NCBI GenBank assembly: GCA_032164245.1
Contig: JAVMKO010000003.1
Span: forward strand, 66,906,390 to 66,970,389
Source: Sternotherus odoratus
Lineage: Eukaryota > Chordata > Testudines > Kinosternidae
DNA length: 64,000 nucleotides
Direction: 5' to 3'
A program made the translations under genes and the position numbers. Under the pieces are notes generated by a model that saw nothing but the letters and a program-made list of their open reading frames with translations, made no database searches and had not been told where the DNA came from. How positions within the stretch are numbered: the first letter of the stretch is position 1; each line of letters opens with the position of its first letter. Shown here piece after piece: positions 41,291 to 52,452 of this stretch.

Positions 41291-42579
41291 CTGCCAAATA
41301 AACTTTGTTAAATACATCTTTTGGAAAGTTATTTCAATATACTAGATATTTATATTTATCTGTTTTAAACTTTACATCTAGATAGGAGTATATCTAGAAT
41401 CCATTTGTCATGGCCACAAATGTTGCTAGCTAAGGTTTACCTGTGATTACCCAAAATGACATGACATAAAGCTCCAGTACTTTCAAGATAGCTATATAAT
41501 TCTCAGACTGTTAATTTAGTTAATGAATATAGAGAAAATAGCCCAAAATAGACCCTAACAATTGTATATGTGCTAAATATTACTTTGAAATCCAATCTGA
41601 AAAGTCTGAATCATGCAGCAATTACTAGTAATGCATGAAGTTATATAGGCTATTTACACTGAGAGATGCATGCTCAGCAGCATCTAATGCCATTTTGTTC
41701 TTTGCTTAGTGGCAGGTGGAATACTAATGTAATTGAAAATGATGGAATAAGAGGACTTGAATAGAAAATGTTTGGGCATGGAAATACGCTGAGTTACACT
41801 GACCTATGGAGGTGAGTTCAATAGGAATTCCGTAACTGTATTTTGGGAAGGAATCAACTCCCATGCCCTGGAGGGGAGAGCTTTCTGAGAGATTGGATCA
41901 TTTTTTTTCTTGGCACATAGAGGGTTAGCCTTGTATTAGGGAGGTGGGAGATCCATGGGATGCAGAACAAATTCCTTTACAATGAATGGGAACTAGACTC
42001 TGTTTTTCAATGTAAGGTCAGTGGTCAGAGTTACAACAGTATATATACCCTTTGAAGAACCTAGATCTTTCTCCAGCCATGCATATGGAGCAACATAAGG
42101 CAACAGTGGGACAGGTGAGATTCATGTCTGTGCTCTTTGCATCCAGTTTCAAGTGCAGAAAGTCTACCATCCTGAGTGTGCCCATCTGGTGTCTGAATCC
42201 TAGGCTGGGATGGGCTAGTTTGTGTACTGATCATTCAAAACACCAGAAACCTTTGCTAAACTGATCATATTGTATGTTGTGGTGGCACCGAAGACACCAT
42301 GTTTGACAATGTTTGTGACTTTAATGTCCATGCAAATGATTACTTTTCTAGAGTATCTCAGGATTTCATGCTTGTCATGATGACTATCCTAAGTGGTTTC
42401 TGACTCCGGTCACATAGCTCGTCTGTTGAACTACGGATCTAGTATTTGGGTTGGAATGGAGATGGGGGAAGTTAAAGTTACTCTGAAATTTCCTTCTGTA
42501 AATAGACTTTGCCTGCTATGGTAAAGGACCAGTTTTGGTACTCTGTCCTTGAAGGCTGATGGAACCTGAAGGCTTCCAG
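41291..42579. other. AK9 intron, no feature recognised
   Basis: Long intronic stretch of mixed composition with no supported gene or element. Confidence 0.5.
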
Positions 42580-44130
42580 GTGCCCCAAATGAACATAGGA
42601 ACAGCTATACTGGATCTGACTTCTGATCCATCTAGACCAGTATCTTGTGTGCAACAGCAGGCAGCACCAGATGCTTCAAAGTGCAAGAAAACACTCAGTA
42701 GGCAGATGTAGGATAACCTTGTCCCCATGAAAGTCTAATCCTACTTCCCAGTAGTTAGAAATTGTCTTAAATCCCAAACCATGAGGTTTTATATCCCTTC
42801 CGATACTCTTTTAAAAAAATAAATAACTATTATAACTCTAAATATTTTTCTACCCCATATAAGAATGTTCAATTCTTTTTTGGATTTTGCCAAACGTTTG
42901 TCTTTAATAATATCTTGTGACAATGAGTTCCAGAGTCTAATTAGGGTTTGAGTGGAAAAGTATTTCCTATTACCTACCAGTTATGAATCTGCAACCATTT
43001 ACTTTCAGTAAATATCCCCTTGTTCTTGTATTATCAGAACAGAAACTCCTATCTACCTTCTCTATGCTATTATTTTATCATGTCCACTCTTATTCACTTT
43101 GTTTTAAGGTAAACAATCCAAATCTCTTCAACATCTCTCTGTATGATTTTTTTCATATTCCTAATCATTCTTGTCACCCTTCTCTGAATGGTTCCCTACT
43201 CTAATTCTGCATTATCTTTTTAGAGAAGGGGAGCCCAGTATTGCACACAGTATGCCAGATGAGGACATATCACTCATTTAGATAATGCCACTATAACTTT
43301 TTACACATTATTCCCCAGCCTAGTACTGATGCATCCTAATATTTTTTTGCTTTTTGATCACCCCTGCATAATCTACACATATTGCTATCTCATTGATCAT
43401 CCTCCTTTCCAGATCATTGGTTTTGTCTAATATACTAATCTTAACACAGATCCTTGAGGCACCTTCCTGTTAACCCTTTGCCATGACAAAATTGACTATT
43501 TATTCCTACAGTTTCCTGTGTCTTTGCCAGTTTTTGATCCATGACGATACTTTGTCTCCCACCCCATTAGTATTTCGTTTCTTTAGTATCCTCTTTTGAC
43601 CGTATTAAAGACCTTTTGAAAGTCAAAATTATGTGAATTGGTTCTTTTTATCCACTATTTTATTGACACATTCAAAGAATTCTAATATTAGTGAGATGAT
43701 TTTCCTTTGAAGAAACTGTGCTCTGATTAGACTATCATGTCACAATCTTCCAGGTGTTTTACTATTCTGTTTCCAATTATAGTGTCTACCAGTTTACCAG
43801 CTACAGATACAAAGTTTACTAGTCTATAATTCCTTCGATCATCCATATGGCCTTTTAAAAAAGTAGATACATTTCCTATCCTCCAATTCTCTGGTGTGGC
43901 AGCTGTTTTAAAATGAGAAATTGCATATCTTTGCTAGGAGCTCAGCAACTTCATACTTAAGTTCCTTCAGAACTCTTTGATGTACAGTATCTGGGCCTGG
44001 GGACTTACTCCTTTTTAAAACAATTTTGTTCTAGAACTACTTGTTTTGACACAATCTCTGATAGTATCTCATCTTTATTACAGAAAATCAGAAGGATATA
44101 ATTTGGCTGAAAAATATCACTTTGTTGGTG
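42580..44130 (-). mobile_element. CR1-superfamily LINE relic (RT to 3' end)
   Basis: Read on the minus strand, 44130-43560 encodes broken RT (DTIIGNRIVKHLEDCD and SEHSFFKG-like pieces, then a KVFNTVK block). The C-terminus near 42960 reads KYFSTQTLIRLWNS-like, and a 3' region common in turtles (gatccagtatagctgttcc) ends it. More diverged than the CR1 at 27699, so probably an older lineage (L3/CR1-like). Confidence 0.6.
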
Positions 44131-44401
44131 TGTGTCTGAGTACATAGCAATCTTTTGTCCTCCACTATTAATACACTATTCCCTAAATGCTATCTCAGGT
44201 CACCATAATTTAAAGACAACCATTTTCTGCATGAAGCAATGAAGACAGATTCTACAGTGCTGGTGGCAAAAATTAATCCAACAGATCGCAATACAGCAGC
44301 ATTTTAAAAAATCATATGCTATGGATATACAAAAAGATGAAACTAAGGTTTAGAGGGCTAGGGTGGGCATACTTAGAGTTCTGAAAAATGGCAACACATA
44401 C

Positions 44402-44498
44402 CAAAGTGAACAACTTCTGGTGACTCAATCTTTTTCAGAATCATCTTTGTAATCAGTTCTTCGGGAATGCTTTGACCTCCAAAAAGTAATTCCTGCAT
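44402..44498 (-). CDS. AK9: AK9 coding exon 4
   Basis: 97 nt, phase 0 to 1, acceptor ctttag, donor gtatgt. It encodes residues 79-110: MQELLFGGQSIPEELITKM, then SPEVVHF, matching AK9's LISGQSIPDELVIKL...SPEVCHFG. This is the NMP-binding segment of kinase domain 1. Confidence 0.95.
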
Positions 44499-44629
44499 CT
44501 AAAGGAAAATGTATAGCATAACATCTTATAATATTTGCATGGTGGCCCCATCCAGCTGCCACTGACTTTCATGGGAACAAGATTGGGCCTTATGAATGTC
44601 ATGAAATTTAATAAAACAGTAGATTTTAC

Positions 44630-44682
44630 CTTAAGTCCATATTCTGTTCCTGCAGTAATATTTTCTTCTATTACTTCCAAAG
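44630..44682 (-). CDS. AK9: AK9 coding exon 3
   Basis: 53 nt, phase 1 to 0, acceptor tttttag, donor gtaaaa. It encodes residues about 61-78 (LEVIEENITAGTEYGLK), aligning with LPILEEQIAAETESG in AK9. Confidence 0.92.
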
Positions 44683-44894
44683 CTAAAAAATGTACAGGAT
44701 ACAGAACAAAATTAAAGCAATTAATAAAACAGCTGTGTGAATTAGTATGTTTTCATGTACATTGTTAGCCTAGCATGACTGTCTTTATTAGTAATTTCAT
44801 AGTATCATAATGTAACTACTGTGAAATCAGGCATTGAATCTTTGAGCCCAAAACTATTTCACATATTAAGAAGTCAAGTTTCAAAAACAGAACA

Positions 44895-45005
44895 TTATCA
44901 GAGAGGTAGCAGTGTTAGTCTGCATTTGCAAAAGTGACAAAGAGTCCTGTGGCACCTTATAGACTAACATATGTATTAGAGCATAAGCTTTCATGGGTGA
45001 AGAGG
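44895..45005. repeat. Penelope pLTR fragment
   Basis: aaagagtcctgtggcaccttatagactaacat followed by gcataagctttcatgggtga matches the terminal block of the Penelope elements at 19150-23239. Confidence 0.8.
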
Positions 45006-45639
45006 TAAGAGGTACTGTCAGTTTTAAAGTAGCCAGCTGAGAAAATGGTTACCTTTTAAATGGTCAAATTAAACAAGACGGTGCTAGTTTGATACCCCCT
45101 CACAGTCAAAGCTCCTACATATGGCTTGATGAACTGCAAGGATGGGGGAGGCTCAGGGGATAATCCTGCAAACCCTCCATATATATAAGCCCTGTTGAAG
45201 TAAAGGGGAGTTCCACGTGCAGAGAAGAGGGCTGATCCTTATGTAGCTGAAATATTCTTATTCTATTTTTTTTCTCACATGTGAAGTAATTTAGATCAGG
45301 TGTCTTTGTATTAAAAGAATGGGATGATTTAATTAATCTATATTTGCATTAATGGAAATAAAGTTAAGAGATTTTATTACAAGAGAAATTTTAGCATGAT
45401 TTGAACTTAAATCCTTCAAAACGTGATAAAGACATTTTATTTGATATGTTATATACCGGTATAAAGCCTCTGGTCTCCACAAAATACTTAAGGTTTTTTT
45501 TGGCCACCAGAGGGCTTCCATAGTTTCTAATTAATGCACTAGAAACAAATGGAAATTTACAAGGGAAATAGCTAACACAAAAATTGAAATCTATAATGTT
45601 TATCTGCTTCTGATGTATTTAAAACTTTTTTTGCTATTA
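45006..45639. other. AK9 intron, no feature recognised
   Basis: AT-rich intron between two repeat blocks. Confidence 0.5.
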
Positions 45640-45841
45640 CTTTTGAAGTTTTTAGTTAGCTGTTCTTCAAATTCTTTTTAGGACTTTCTAATTATATTTT
45701 TACACTTCATTTGCTAATGTTTATGCTCTTTTCTATTTTCCTCATTAGGATTTATTGTCCACTTTTTAAAGAATGCCTTTTTGCCTCTCACCTCTTCTTT
45801 TACTTTGTTATTTAACCACGGTGGTTCTTTTTTGGTTCTCA

Positions 45842-46219
45842 TTACTTTTTTCTAAATTGGGATATATATTTAAATTGGGCCTCTATTATTGTGTCTTTAA
45901 AAAGTTTCCATGCAGCTTGCAGGGATTTTACTTTTGGTACTGTACCTTTTAATTTCTGTTTCAGTAACCGCCTCATTTTTGTATAGTTCCCCTTTCTGAA
46001 ATTGAATGCTACAATGTTGGGCCACTGTGGAGTTTTCCCCACCACAGGGATGTTAAATTTTATTATATTATGGTCACTATTACTAAGTGGTCCAGCTATA
46101 TTCCCCTCTTGGACCTGATCCTGTGTTCCACTTAAGACTAAATCAAGAATTGCCTCTCCTCTGGTGGGTTCCAGGACTAGCTGCTCTAAGAGGCAGTCAT
46201 TTAAGGCAGTGTTCCCCAA
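45842..46219 (-). pseudogene. LINE endonuclease C-terminal part
   Basis: 125 codons. LLEQLVLEPTRGEAILDLVL and SNSDHNIIKF are the final APE-endonuclease motifs (D and SDH residues present), followed by the linker. Confidence 0.75.
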
Positions 46220-46620
46220 CCTTTGTAATACCGCGGACCGGTCACCGCGGCCAGTGAATGCTTGCGGCCCGGGGGGGGGGGGGGGGGAGGTTTGCTACTA
46301 CTTTGATCCGCAACCCCAATTTAGTTTTTACCTCGGCGCGGCAGAGGCTTCCATGTCCGCCGAAAAGCCGCGGAATACAGCTGCCGATATGCGGTCCAAT
46401 TTTAATTTTTGCCTCGTGGCGGCGGACCCGTATAGGTCCGCCGAAAAGCCGCCGAAAACTTCTGAATGTCCAGTGGCGCTGTTCCTGCTGCGGCCGATAC
46501 GGAAGTGCGCAGAAGTGAACTGCGCACATCCGGAAGTGCGGAAGGGAAGGTGCCCGCGGCCCGGTAACAATTCATCCACGGACCGGGACTGGTCCGCGGA
46601 CCGGGGGTTGGGGACCACTG
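46207..46620. mobile_element. hAT-type element (414 bp) with perfect 8-bp target duplication
   Basis: The ends CAGTGTTCCCCAACC and ggttggggaccactg are inverse at nearly all positions. ATTTAAGG flanks both sides (46199-46206 and 46621-46628). The interior is GC-rich with repeated gccgaaaagccg phrases and no transposase. It lies inside the LINE endonuclease half. Confidence 0.9.
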
Positions 46621-46717
46621 ATTTAAGGTGTCAAGAAAATTTATCTCACCATCCCTTCCTGACGTGATGTGTACCCATTCAATATGGGGATAGTTGAAAT
46701 CCCCCATTATTGGTTTT

Positions 46718-47017
46718 TTATTTTAATAGCCTCTCTACTCTCCCGAGCATTTCAGAGTCACTAACACCATACTGGTCAGGTAGTCTGTAATATAGCTCTA
46801 CTGCTATATTCTTATTTTTCAAGCATGGTATTACTATCCATAGAGATTCTAGAGTACAATGTAGTTCATTTAAGATTTTTACTTCATTTGATTCTATACT
46901 TTCTTTCACATATAGTGCCACTCCCCACCAGCATGACCTGTTCTGTCCTTCCGATATATCCTGTAGTCGGGTATTCCGATATATTTTGTACTCAAGTGTT
47001 CCACTGATTATCCTCAT
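46718..47017 (-). pseudogene. LINE endonuclease N-terminal part
   Basis: 99 codons including SCWWGVALYVKESIESNE and VELYYRLPDQYG, the GGVALYV and YRPP motifs of APE-type LINE endonucleases, one of them degraded (R-L-P). Confidence 0.7.
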
Positions 47018-47330
47018 TCCACCAGATTTCTGTGATGCCTATTATATCAATATCCTCATTTAATACCAGGCACTCTAGTTCACCCATCTTATTATTTAGA
47101 CTTCTAGCACTGATATATAAGCATTTTTAAAACTTGCCATTTTTTGGTTGTCCCCTATTGCATGACGTAATTGAATGGGCCTTTTTTTCATTTGACTGTT
47201 TCTGATCAGATCCTCCCTGTATTTTATCATTTTTCATCCTCTTCCTTATTAGGACATAAGGAATCTCCATTTATGCATCCTCCCCTAAGGGATGTCCGAA
47301 CCACATGCTCCCCTGCTTCCCCCAGTCCTT

Positions 47331-47641
47331 AGTTTAAAAACTGTTTTATGACCTTTTAAATTTTAAGTGGCAGCAATGTGGTTCCATTTTGGTTTAGGTT
47401 TAGTCATTAGGTGTACATTCCCTCCTGCAAAAGAGGAGAAAACCAACTTGTTTAGCACTCATGTAGCTAAAAGGAAGATGCATTTGCCATGTTCAACAAT
47501 GATCTGTTTCCTGAAAAATTACTACAGTTTGCCCATACCAATGACCTTCACTGTGGTCAATAATGTGCTATTTAGAATTTCATGGAACATAAAGAAAGCT
47601 AAAATAAAAAGTATTATTGTGTGATTACAATTGATATTTAC
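47331..47641. other. AK9 intron, no feature recognised
   Basis: Intronic sequence between LINE relic and AK9 exon. Confidence 0.5.
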
Positions 47642-47705
47642 CTTCAATCAGTGTGCATTTCCATAACTGAGCTATTTTTCTAGCTAGTGTTTTCTTCCCA
47701 GTACC
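47642..47705 (-). CDS. AK9: AK9 coding exon 2: rest of domain-1 P-loop
   Basis: 64 nt, phase 0 to 1, acceptor ttttaag, donor gtaaat. It encodes residues 40-60, GTGKKTLARKIAQLWKCTLI, matching AK9's GVGKTTLARYITQAWKC. Joined to GKP from the previous exon, the Walker A reads GKPGTGKK, with Lys where Ser/Thr is expected at its last position. One base (AAA for ACA) would restore Thr. Confidence 0.95.
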
Positions 47706-48290
47706 CTTAAAATGAAAAAAAAGAGACATATTTTCTTAAAATTAGAATGACTTTGCCATTACTCACATAACAAAATGAAATGCATGTTCTGTTATTATTT
47801 CTTTGTAATAAGTCATAATCAGGGCCTCTGTGCTATGTACTATAGCACAAACCTGCTTAAAGTCACTGGGCAACATGTATTGTATTTCCCACTATTACTG
47901 ATATAATTGTTCCTTTTAATTGATTTCCTTCAGATTAAATATATTTGTATTTGAGTAAGGCTAATTTAAAACTTTATATAAATTACTCATGAGTTTCTAT
48001 AAAAAGTTTTTGTGGGGCTAAAACTTCACATCCTTCATCTCAGGCTACCTTTAATTTTGGGGCGAGTTTGAGCAAAACCTTTCTGCTGTTTCTGGTAAGA
48101 CAAGAGGGGTAAAAAGAAGGTGGAGGCATAATATTTCTGCAACTTTTTTTGCACTTAAAATGCGCCCTACTATGAAGAATGGCTATGTACAACTTATACT
48201 TTCTTGCTCCAAAGATCTGGTCTCTGTGCATATTTAGTCTTATCTGATAACTTCAGTGAAAAATCATTTTTGCTTTGTTTTCACTTATGT
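47706..48290. other. AK9 intron, no feature recognised
   Basis: AT-rich intron. Confidence 0.5.
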
Positions 48291-48295
48291 TAGCT

Positions 48296-48665
48296 GAGAG
48301 GGGAGGGACCCACAGGTAGGCAGAGGCAGCAGGCCCAAACCCACCTTCCTTGCCTATGATGACTGGCTTGTACAGACTGCAGTCAGCCCCCGTGAAAGGG
48401 GGCTAGATGGTGACTGGCAGTAGCCCATAGGCTGAGGCAAGTTGGGGATAGAGGGTTGGGGTTCCCCAGGGAGGGGAGACCCAGAAAGTGTAAGGGTATT
48501 GCCAGGGGACAACATCCCAGGTAAAAGGGCACTAGGGTCTGGGAGAGACACGGGCCAGTGATGGTGAGACACTGCCTACAGAGGGCACTCTGACTGGAAA
48601 AGAACTAATTCCTGAACGACCAGCAGGAGGTGCTGCAGGGGTGAGTCATCGTGCCGCTACAAACC
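48296..48665 (+). mobile_element. LTR fragment related to the solo LTR at 16490
   Basis: From ccttccttgcctatgatgac on, it parallels 16892-17195 in order: cagtccgcccc-like, gtggtgactg, gaggcgaggtggggat-like, gaacgaccagcaggaggtgc, gcaggggtgagt. It lacks the first half with the TATA box and is clearly more diverged. Confidence 0.7.
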
Positions 48666-49022
48666 CTATTCCCTTTAGTTTATCTTATTAAAGCAGTTTT
48701 CCTGATTATCTGTGTCCGTTATAGAGCCACAGCAAGTGATGCTGCAAAGAGTGTCCTAAGTTCCTACTGGTTTTAATGAAAGCGAAAGGCATTCGGCACT
48801 ATGCAGGATTTAAGCTCCTCATCCTTCATTCCTAAAATTCTTATTGACCTCAACAGTTGTTTTGGAATGGGGAAAAAATGCAACATTAGGCCCTAGAGTG
48901 GCTTTGACAGTATTACTAAGCAATTTTTTTTAAAGAAAATGTAAAACCTTTATGAAATCAATTTGCGTGAAAATAATGTTTATGAGATGTTTAAATTAAA
49001 ATATAGAAATTGGATGTCTTAC
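48666..49022. other. AK9 intron, no feature recognised
   Basis: AT-rich intron. Confidence 0.5.
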
Positions 49023-49151
49023 TGGCTTTCCAAGGATAATTAAGCTTGTAGGTTCTGATAACAGAAAGGATTTTTCATCTTCATCTTCATCAAATATATC
49101 TACAAAGGGATAATCTTGTTTTTTCTCTGGTGAAGCCATAAATAAAATAGT
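49023..49151 (-). CDS. AK9: AK9 coding exon 1 with start codon
   Basis: The acceptor ccctaatttag puts the exon start at 49151; the ATG is at 49139-49137 and the donor gtaaga follows 49023. The 39 codons read MASPEKKQDYPFVDIFDEDE, then SFLLSEPTSLIILGKP, matching AK9's N-terminus (EYPFADIFDEDE...FGKP). AK9 phosphorylates nucleoside mono- and diphosphates and has several kinase domains in a protein of about 1,900 residues in human; this window holds about the first third. The -3 base is T, so the start context is weak apart from G at +4. Homology decides the start. Confidence 0.95.
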
Positions 49152-50045
49152 CTAAATTAGGGGAAAAAATAAACTGTTGTTTATATAACACCAGGCATAA
49201 TGGTTTACCCATGAGTAAGCAGACAGAAAACATAGTAAATAACAATTGATTATGTTAGTGAACAATGGATATTGACAGAGGCAAATATAACTATTGAGCA
49301 TAACAATGCAGTGGGAGGGAAATAACTTCAGAAAAATAAGAGATTAGCAGAACCTTCATTAAACCCATTATATGGGTGCCACCTAAGGGGTGTGGGGCAC
49401 CAACCTCCACATTTTGTACCACATTTGGGTGAAATTCACAGCAGGAGAGAAGATGCTGCCTCTCCTCCCGCTGCTGTTTGCAGCTGCTGCTCTACCCCAC
49501 CACCTCCCATCATTGTGAAGCCATCGCTGGCCATGTTTTTTGGGACCTTGAGCCTGCCTCCTGATCTGTTGCACTGGGGCAGGTGGGGCTTATGTTGGGG
49601 TGTCCTCCTCCCCCCACCATGTACCAGGGCTGGCAGAATGTGTCCCTTGCCCCAGCCCCACTGAGCTACCCTCACGGTGCCAACTAGGGTCGTACCACAT
49701 GCCAGCTCCCATAACAGCAGCATCCTCTCTGATACAGCCCCTTTCAGCATGTTGAGCTACACCCCTCCCAACTCACTGCCTACACCCCAGCTACCACCCT
49801 CTCTGCACACAGCACCTAGATACCCCCTCCCTACACCCTGAGATTTCAAACTTTTTGAGCTGAGCCCACCCCTTTGAGCATCATTTTTGGTTGTGTACCC
49901 CCCCCACTGTCTTCAAAAACTAGAGTTTTTAGATGCCCAAATAGCCCCCGGAGTCAGGGTTAAAGGTGCCCCCACCACAAAAAAATCTAAAATGGCATCC
50001 CCTTACCTCTTTACAAAGTTTGATAGACTTCCTCCTTTTCAATCC
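49152..50045. other. AK9 first intron, no gene
   Basis: Includes a GC-richer stretch (49390-49760) and a hAT-like scrap near 49843-49912 (tttcaaactttttgagc). Open frames here have no recognisable product. Confidence 0.4.
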
Positions 50046-50051
50046 CTGACT

Positions 50052-50445
50052 CACAACATGAATCATAGAATATCTGGGTTGGAAGTGACAAAGAGTCCTG
50101 TGGCATCTTAAAGACTAACTAAAGTATTGAAGCATAAGCTTTCATGGATTAATACCTACTTTGTCGGATGCAAATAGTGGACTCAGATGACCTCAGAAGG
50201 TCATCTAGTCCAACCCCCTGCTCAAAGCAGGACCAACCCCCAACTAAATTATCCCAACCAGGGCTTTGTCAAGCCTGACCTTAAAAACCTCTAAGGAAAG
50301 AGATTCCACCACCTCCCTAGGTAACCCATTCCAATGCTTCACCACCCTCCTAGTGAAAAAGTTTTTTTTGCAGGATCCAACCTAAGCCTCCCCCACTGCA
50401 ACTTGAAACTCCTTGTTCTGTTAGATGAAGTTTTCTTGAGGGCCA
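50052..50445 (-). mobile_element. CR1 3' end, split by a Penelope pLTR piece
   Basis: atcatagaatatctgggttgg then (after the split) aggtcatctagtccaacccc and ctgaccttaaaaacctctaagg are CR1 3' sequence, nearly the same as 27699-27950. 50086-50185 inside it is the pLTR block. Confidence 0.85.
50086..50185. repeat. Penelope pLTR piece nested in CR1
   Basis: caaagagtcctgtggcatcttaaagactaact and ctactttgtcggatgcaaat match the terminal block of the Penelope elements. CR1 sequence continues on both sides. Confidence 0.8.
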
Positions 50446-51045
50446 GTCAGGATCAGGTCATCTGGGGGACTGTATGGTGTCATTGGCAGAGTGTTGAAGT
50501 CTGACAGCTCTGATCTTGAGACATGTCCTGGAGTTTCTCTATGATCCTCAAACAAGATCCAACTGCCCCCTTTCTTCTCCCTGTTTTTCTTATGTTATGA
50601 TCTTCACACAGTGAGTAGCCCATCAATGTCAATGGAACTGCTGATAGTGCACAAGGTTAAACAAATCTCTGCTCCTCTCCTATAATCTTCCTACAGGTCC
50701 CAGCTCACCCCAATCCTACAAAAGGCTTCACATCCTCTTTTGAAGAGTCTTATGAGATGAGGTACACTCACCACAGTGCCTCCAGCAAACTCCACTCTAG
50801 CTTTCTCCTCTACTTGTACAGTGGAAGGTTACATGGCAGGGTAAGAAAGCAGACAAGTAGCTAGTAACAGAGCAATGCCTTGCCTAGGCTACCAAGATAC
50901 CACAAGACATCAACCCGGCTTGGTGTTTTCTCTTCCGGCAAGGGAAGTGCAGTTGGTTTGTTGTTAATGTAGCACACTCAAGATCCTCAGGAAATAAAGG
51001 GGTTGGGGAGAAAATGGTCTGGTTTGTTTTGCCTATACATTAACT
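50446..51045. other. AK9 first intron, no feature recognised
   Basis: Mixed sequence, no supported feature. Confidence 0.45.
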
Positions 51046-51536
51046 CAGTGTTTCCCAAACGTACAACATTTGTGTACCCCTTTTGAGACATTTGTCTTGC
51101 CAGTGTACCCCTTCTCGGGCAAAGATAATTTTTTTGGGGGGGAGCCACATTTTTATAACACACTCCTAATTCGTTTCATTCTCGATTACATGTTTATTAG
51201 AAATAAATTCAAAATATGACATACAGTTGAAACTTCTGCACATGCCACAAAGGCAAGTGTATTGCCCCAGCCGCAGTAACCCGCATGCGTGATTTACTAC
51301 GCTGCTGTGCTATTAGATGTTCCTGAATGAGTTATCCTATTAGTTACAATGTAAACCTGTGTAGATTTCTATTGTACAAGTGTACACACCATTCTTATAC
51401 ATTACATTTTAGTGAACTGTTTTCTGCTGCTAAAAAACCCCCCTATGATAAAATAAAATAAAAAATACTCCCGGGTACCCCTTGAAACCCTTTCGCGTCC
51501 CACCAGGGGTACAGGTACCACACTGGGGACGCACTG
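51046..51536. mobile_element. hAT-type element next to the CpG island
   Basis: The ends CAGTGTTTCCCAAACGTAC and gtaccacactggggacgcactg are imperfect inverses. I do not see a convincing 8-bp duplication. It ends at the edge of the CpG island. Confidence 0.55.
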
Positions 51537-51945
51537 CATGACCGGAATCATCTCCTGGCGGTGGCCCCAGAAATCCTGTGCAAGCGGCGCCTGGTTTGTT
51601 GGGGTTCATGAAGAAACAGGGAATCGCTCGCTCGCTGAAGTTTTAGCAGGTTCATTCGACGACGCTTCTAAACATTTCCTCTCCCGCCGACACAACTGTC
51701 GAACATGTCGGCCTGGGACTCAGGATCGAGGCCTCACGAACCAACTTGGCGGCGGAGAGCCCGGCGCGGGTGTCACGCGGCCGGCTTGGGGCCGTTGGCG
51801 GTGGACTCGGTCCCTCCGCGGGGTCCGCACGGGGCATTGCCACAGCGCCAGGTCCCCGCGCGGCCGGGGGTGGGGTGGGGGCAGAGCGCCGGGAGGGGGA
51901 AGGGAGGTTGGGTCGGGGGGCGCTGGCCGGGGCAGCATCACTTAC

Positions 51946-52130
51946 ACTGCGCGGGACAGGCACGGAGCGGCCCCTTCGCCTCCCTACCGCCGGGATCCCC
52001 GCTCGCTGCCCGGCACTGATTTGTGTAGCCTCGTAACCCTTAGCAACCAGCGAGCCCCGCCCCGCCTGCGAAACTCAGCGCGCCCCAGGCCCAATCAGCG
52101 CGTGAGCCGCGCTACCCGCGCGCCTGCAAT
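51946..52130 (-). other. AK9: Probable AK9 non-coding first exon
   Basis: The strong donor cgcagt|gtaagtga on the minus strand ends an exon at 51946, inside the island and upstream of the coding exon at 49151. The upper bound is a guess, since the transcription start is unknown. The intron would be about 2.8 kb. Confidence 0.5.
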
Positions 52131-52442
52131 GGGCCGATTTTGAAAGGGGGCGGTGACAACAGCGCGCGCCCAACCGCTGCGGACAGTCTTTCTGTAGCGC
52201 CGCCGGTGAACGGGAGAGTAGCACAGGGCGGGCGGACAACCAGCCCGACCCGAGCGGGGTGTTGTGGAGGTCGGAGCGGTCCCTAGCGGTGATGGGGGGG
52301 ACGCCCCCGCTGTGGGGAAATGGGGCCCTGCCCCTACGTAGCCAGTGACACCCTCTCCCCCAGCAGCAGCCCGGTGTCTGCGCCTCAATTTTGAGCCCCT
52401 GCCCCCCACACCCGAGGGTCGCCAAGGAGTCGGCCTCACTCC

Positions 52443-52452
52443 GTCACGTGAC
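52443..52452. promoter_or_regulatory. CLEAR-type E-box GTCACGTGAC
   Basis: A perfect 10-bp palindrome equal to the core CLEAR consensus bound by TFEB/TFE3/MITF, which control lysosomal genes. USF and MYC-family factors can bind the same core. It lies 339 bp before the FIG4 ATG and about 500 bp from the AK9 donor. Confidence 0.6.

Larger units (their letters stand above)
45640..47330 (-). mobile_element. CR1-superfamily LINE relic (endonuclease half)
   Basis: On the minus strand, from 47330 down: an APE-type endonuclease start (ARSLNNKMGELECLVLNEDI, then GITEIWWNE), WWGVALYVKESI near 46920, then DLVLSGTQD and LSNSDHNIIKFNI near 46090, and the linker before RT near 45830. Stops are frequent. 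A hAT splits it at 46207-46620. Because AK9 exons 3 and 4 lie between this piece and the RT piece at 42580-44130, the two are separate insertions. Confidence 0.7.

Noticed and set aside
46164..46667. 167-codon plus-strand frame and its minus shadows
   Set aside because: They span the GC-rich hAT and both its target duplications; no recognisable product.
42580..47330. One full-length LINE spanning both endonuclease and RT pieces
   Set aside because: AK9 exons 3 and 4 lie between the pieces, so a single insertion would need rearrangement. Two separate relics are simpler.
51538..52143. 201-codon frame and several others in the CpG island
   Set aside because: Expected in GC-rich DNA; Arg/Pro/Gly-rich and in all frames. 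The island is a promoter.
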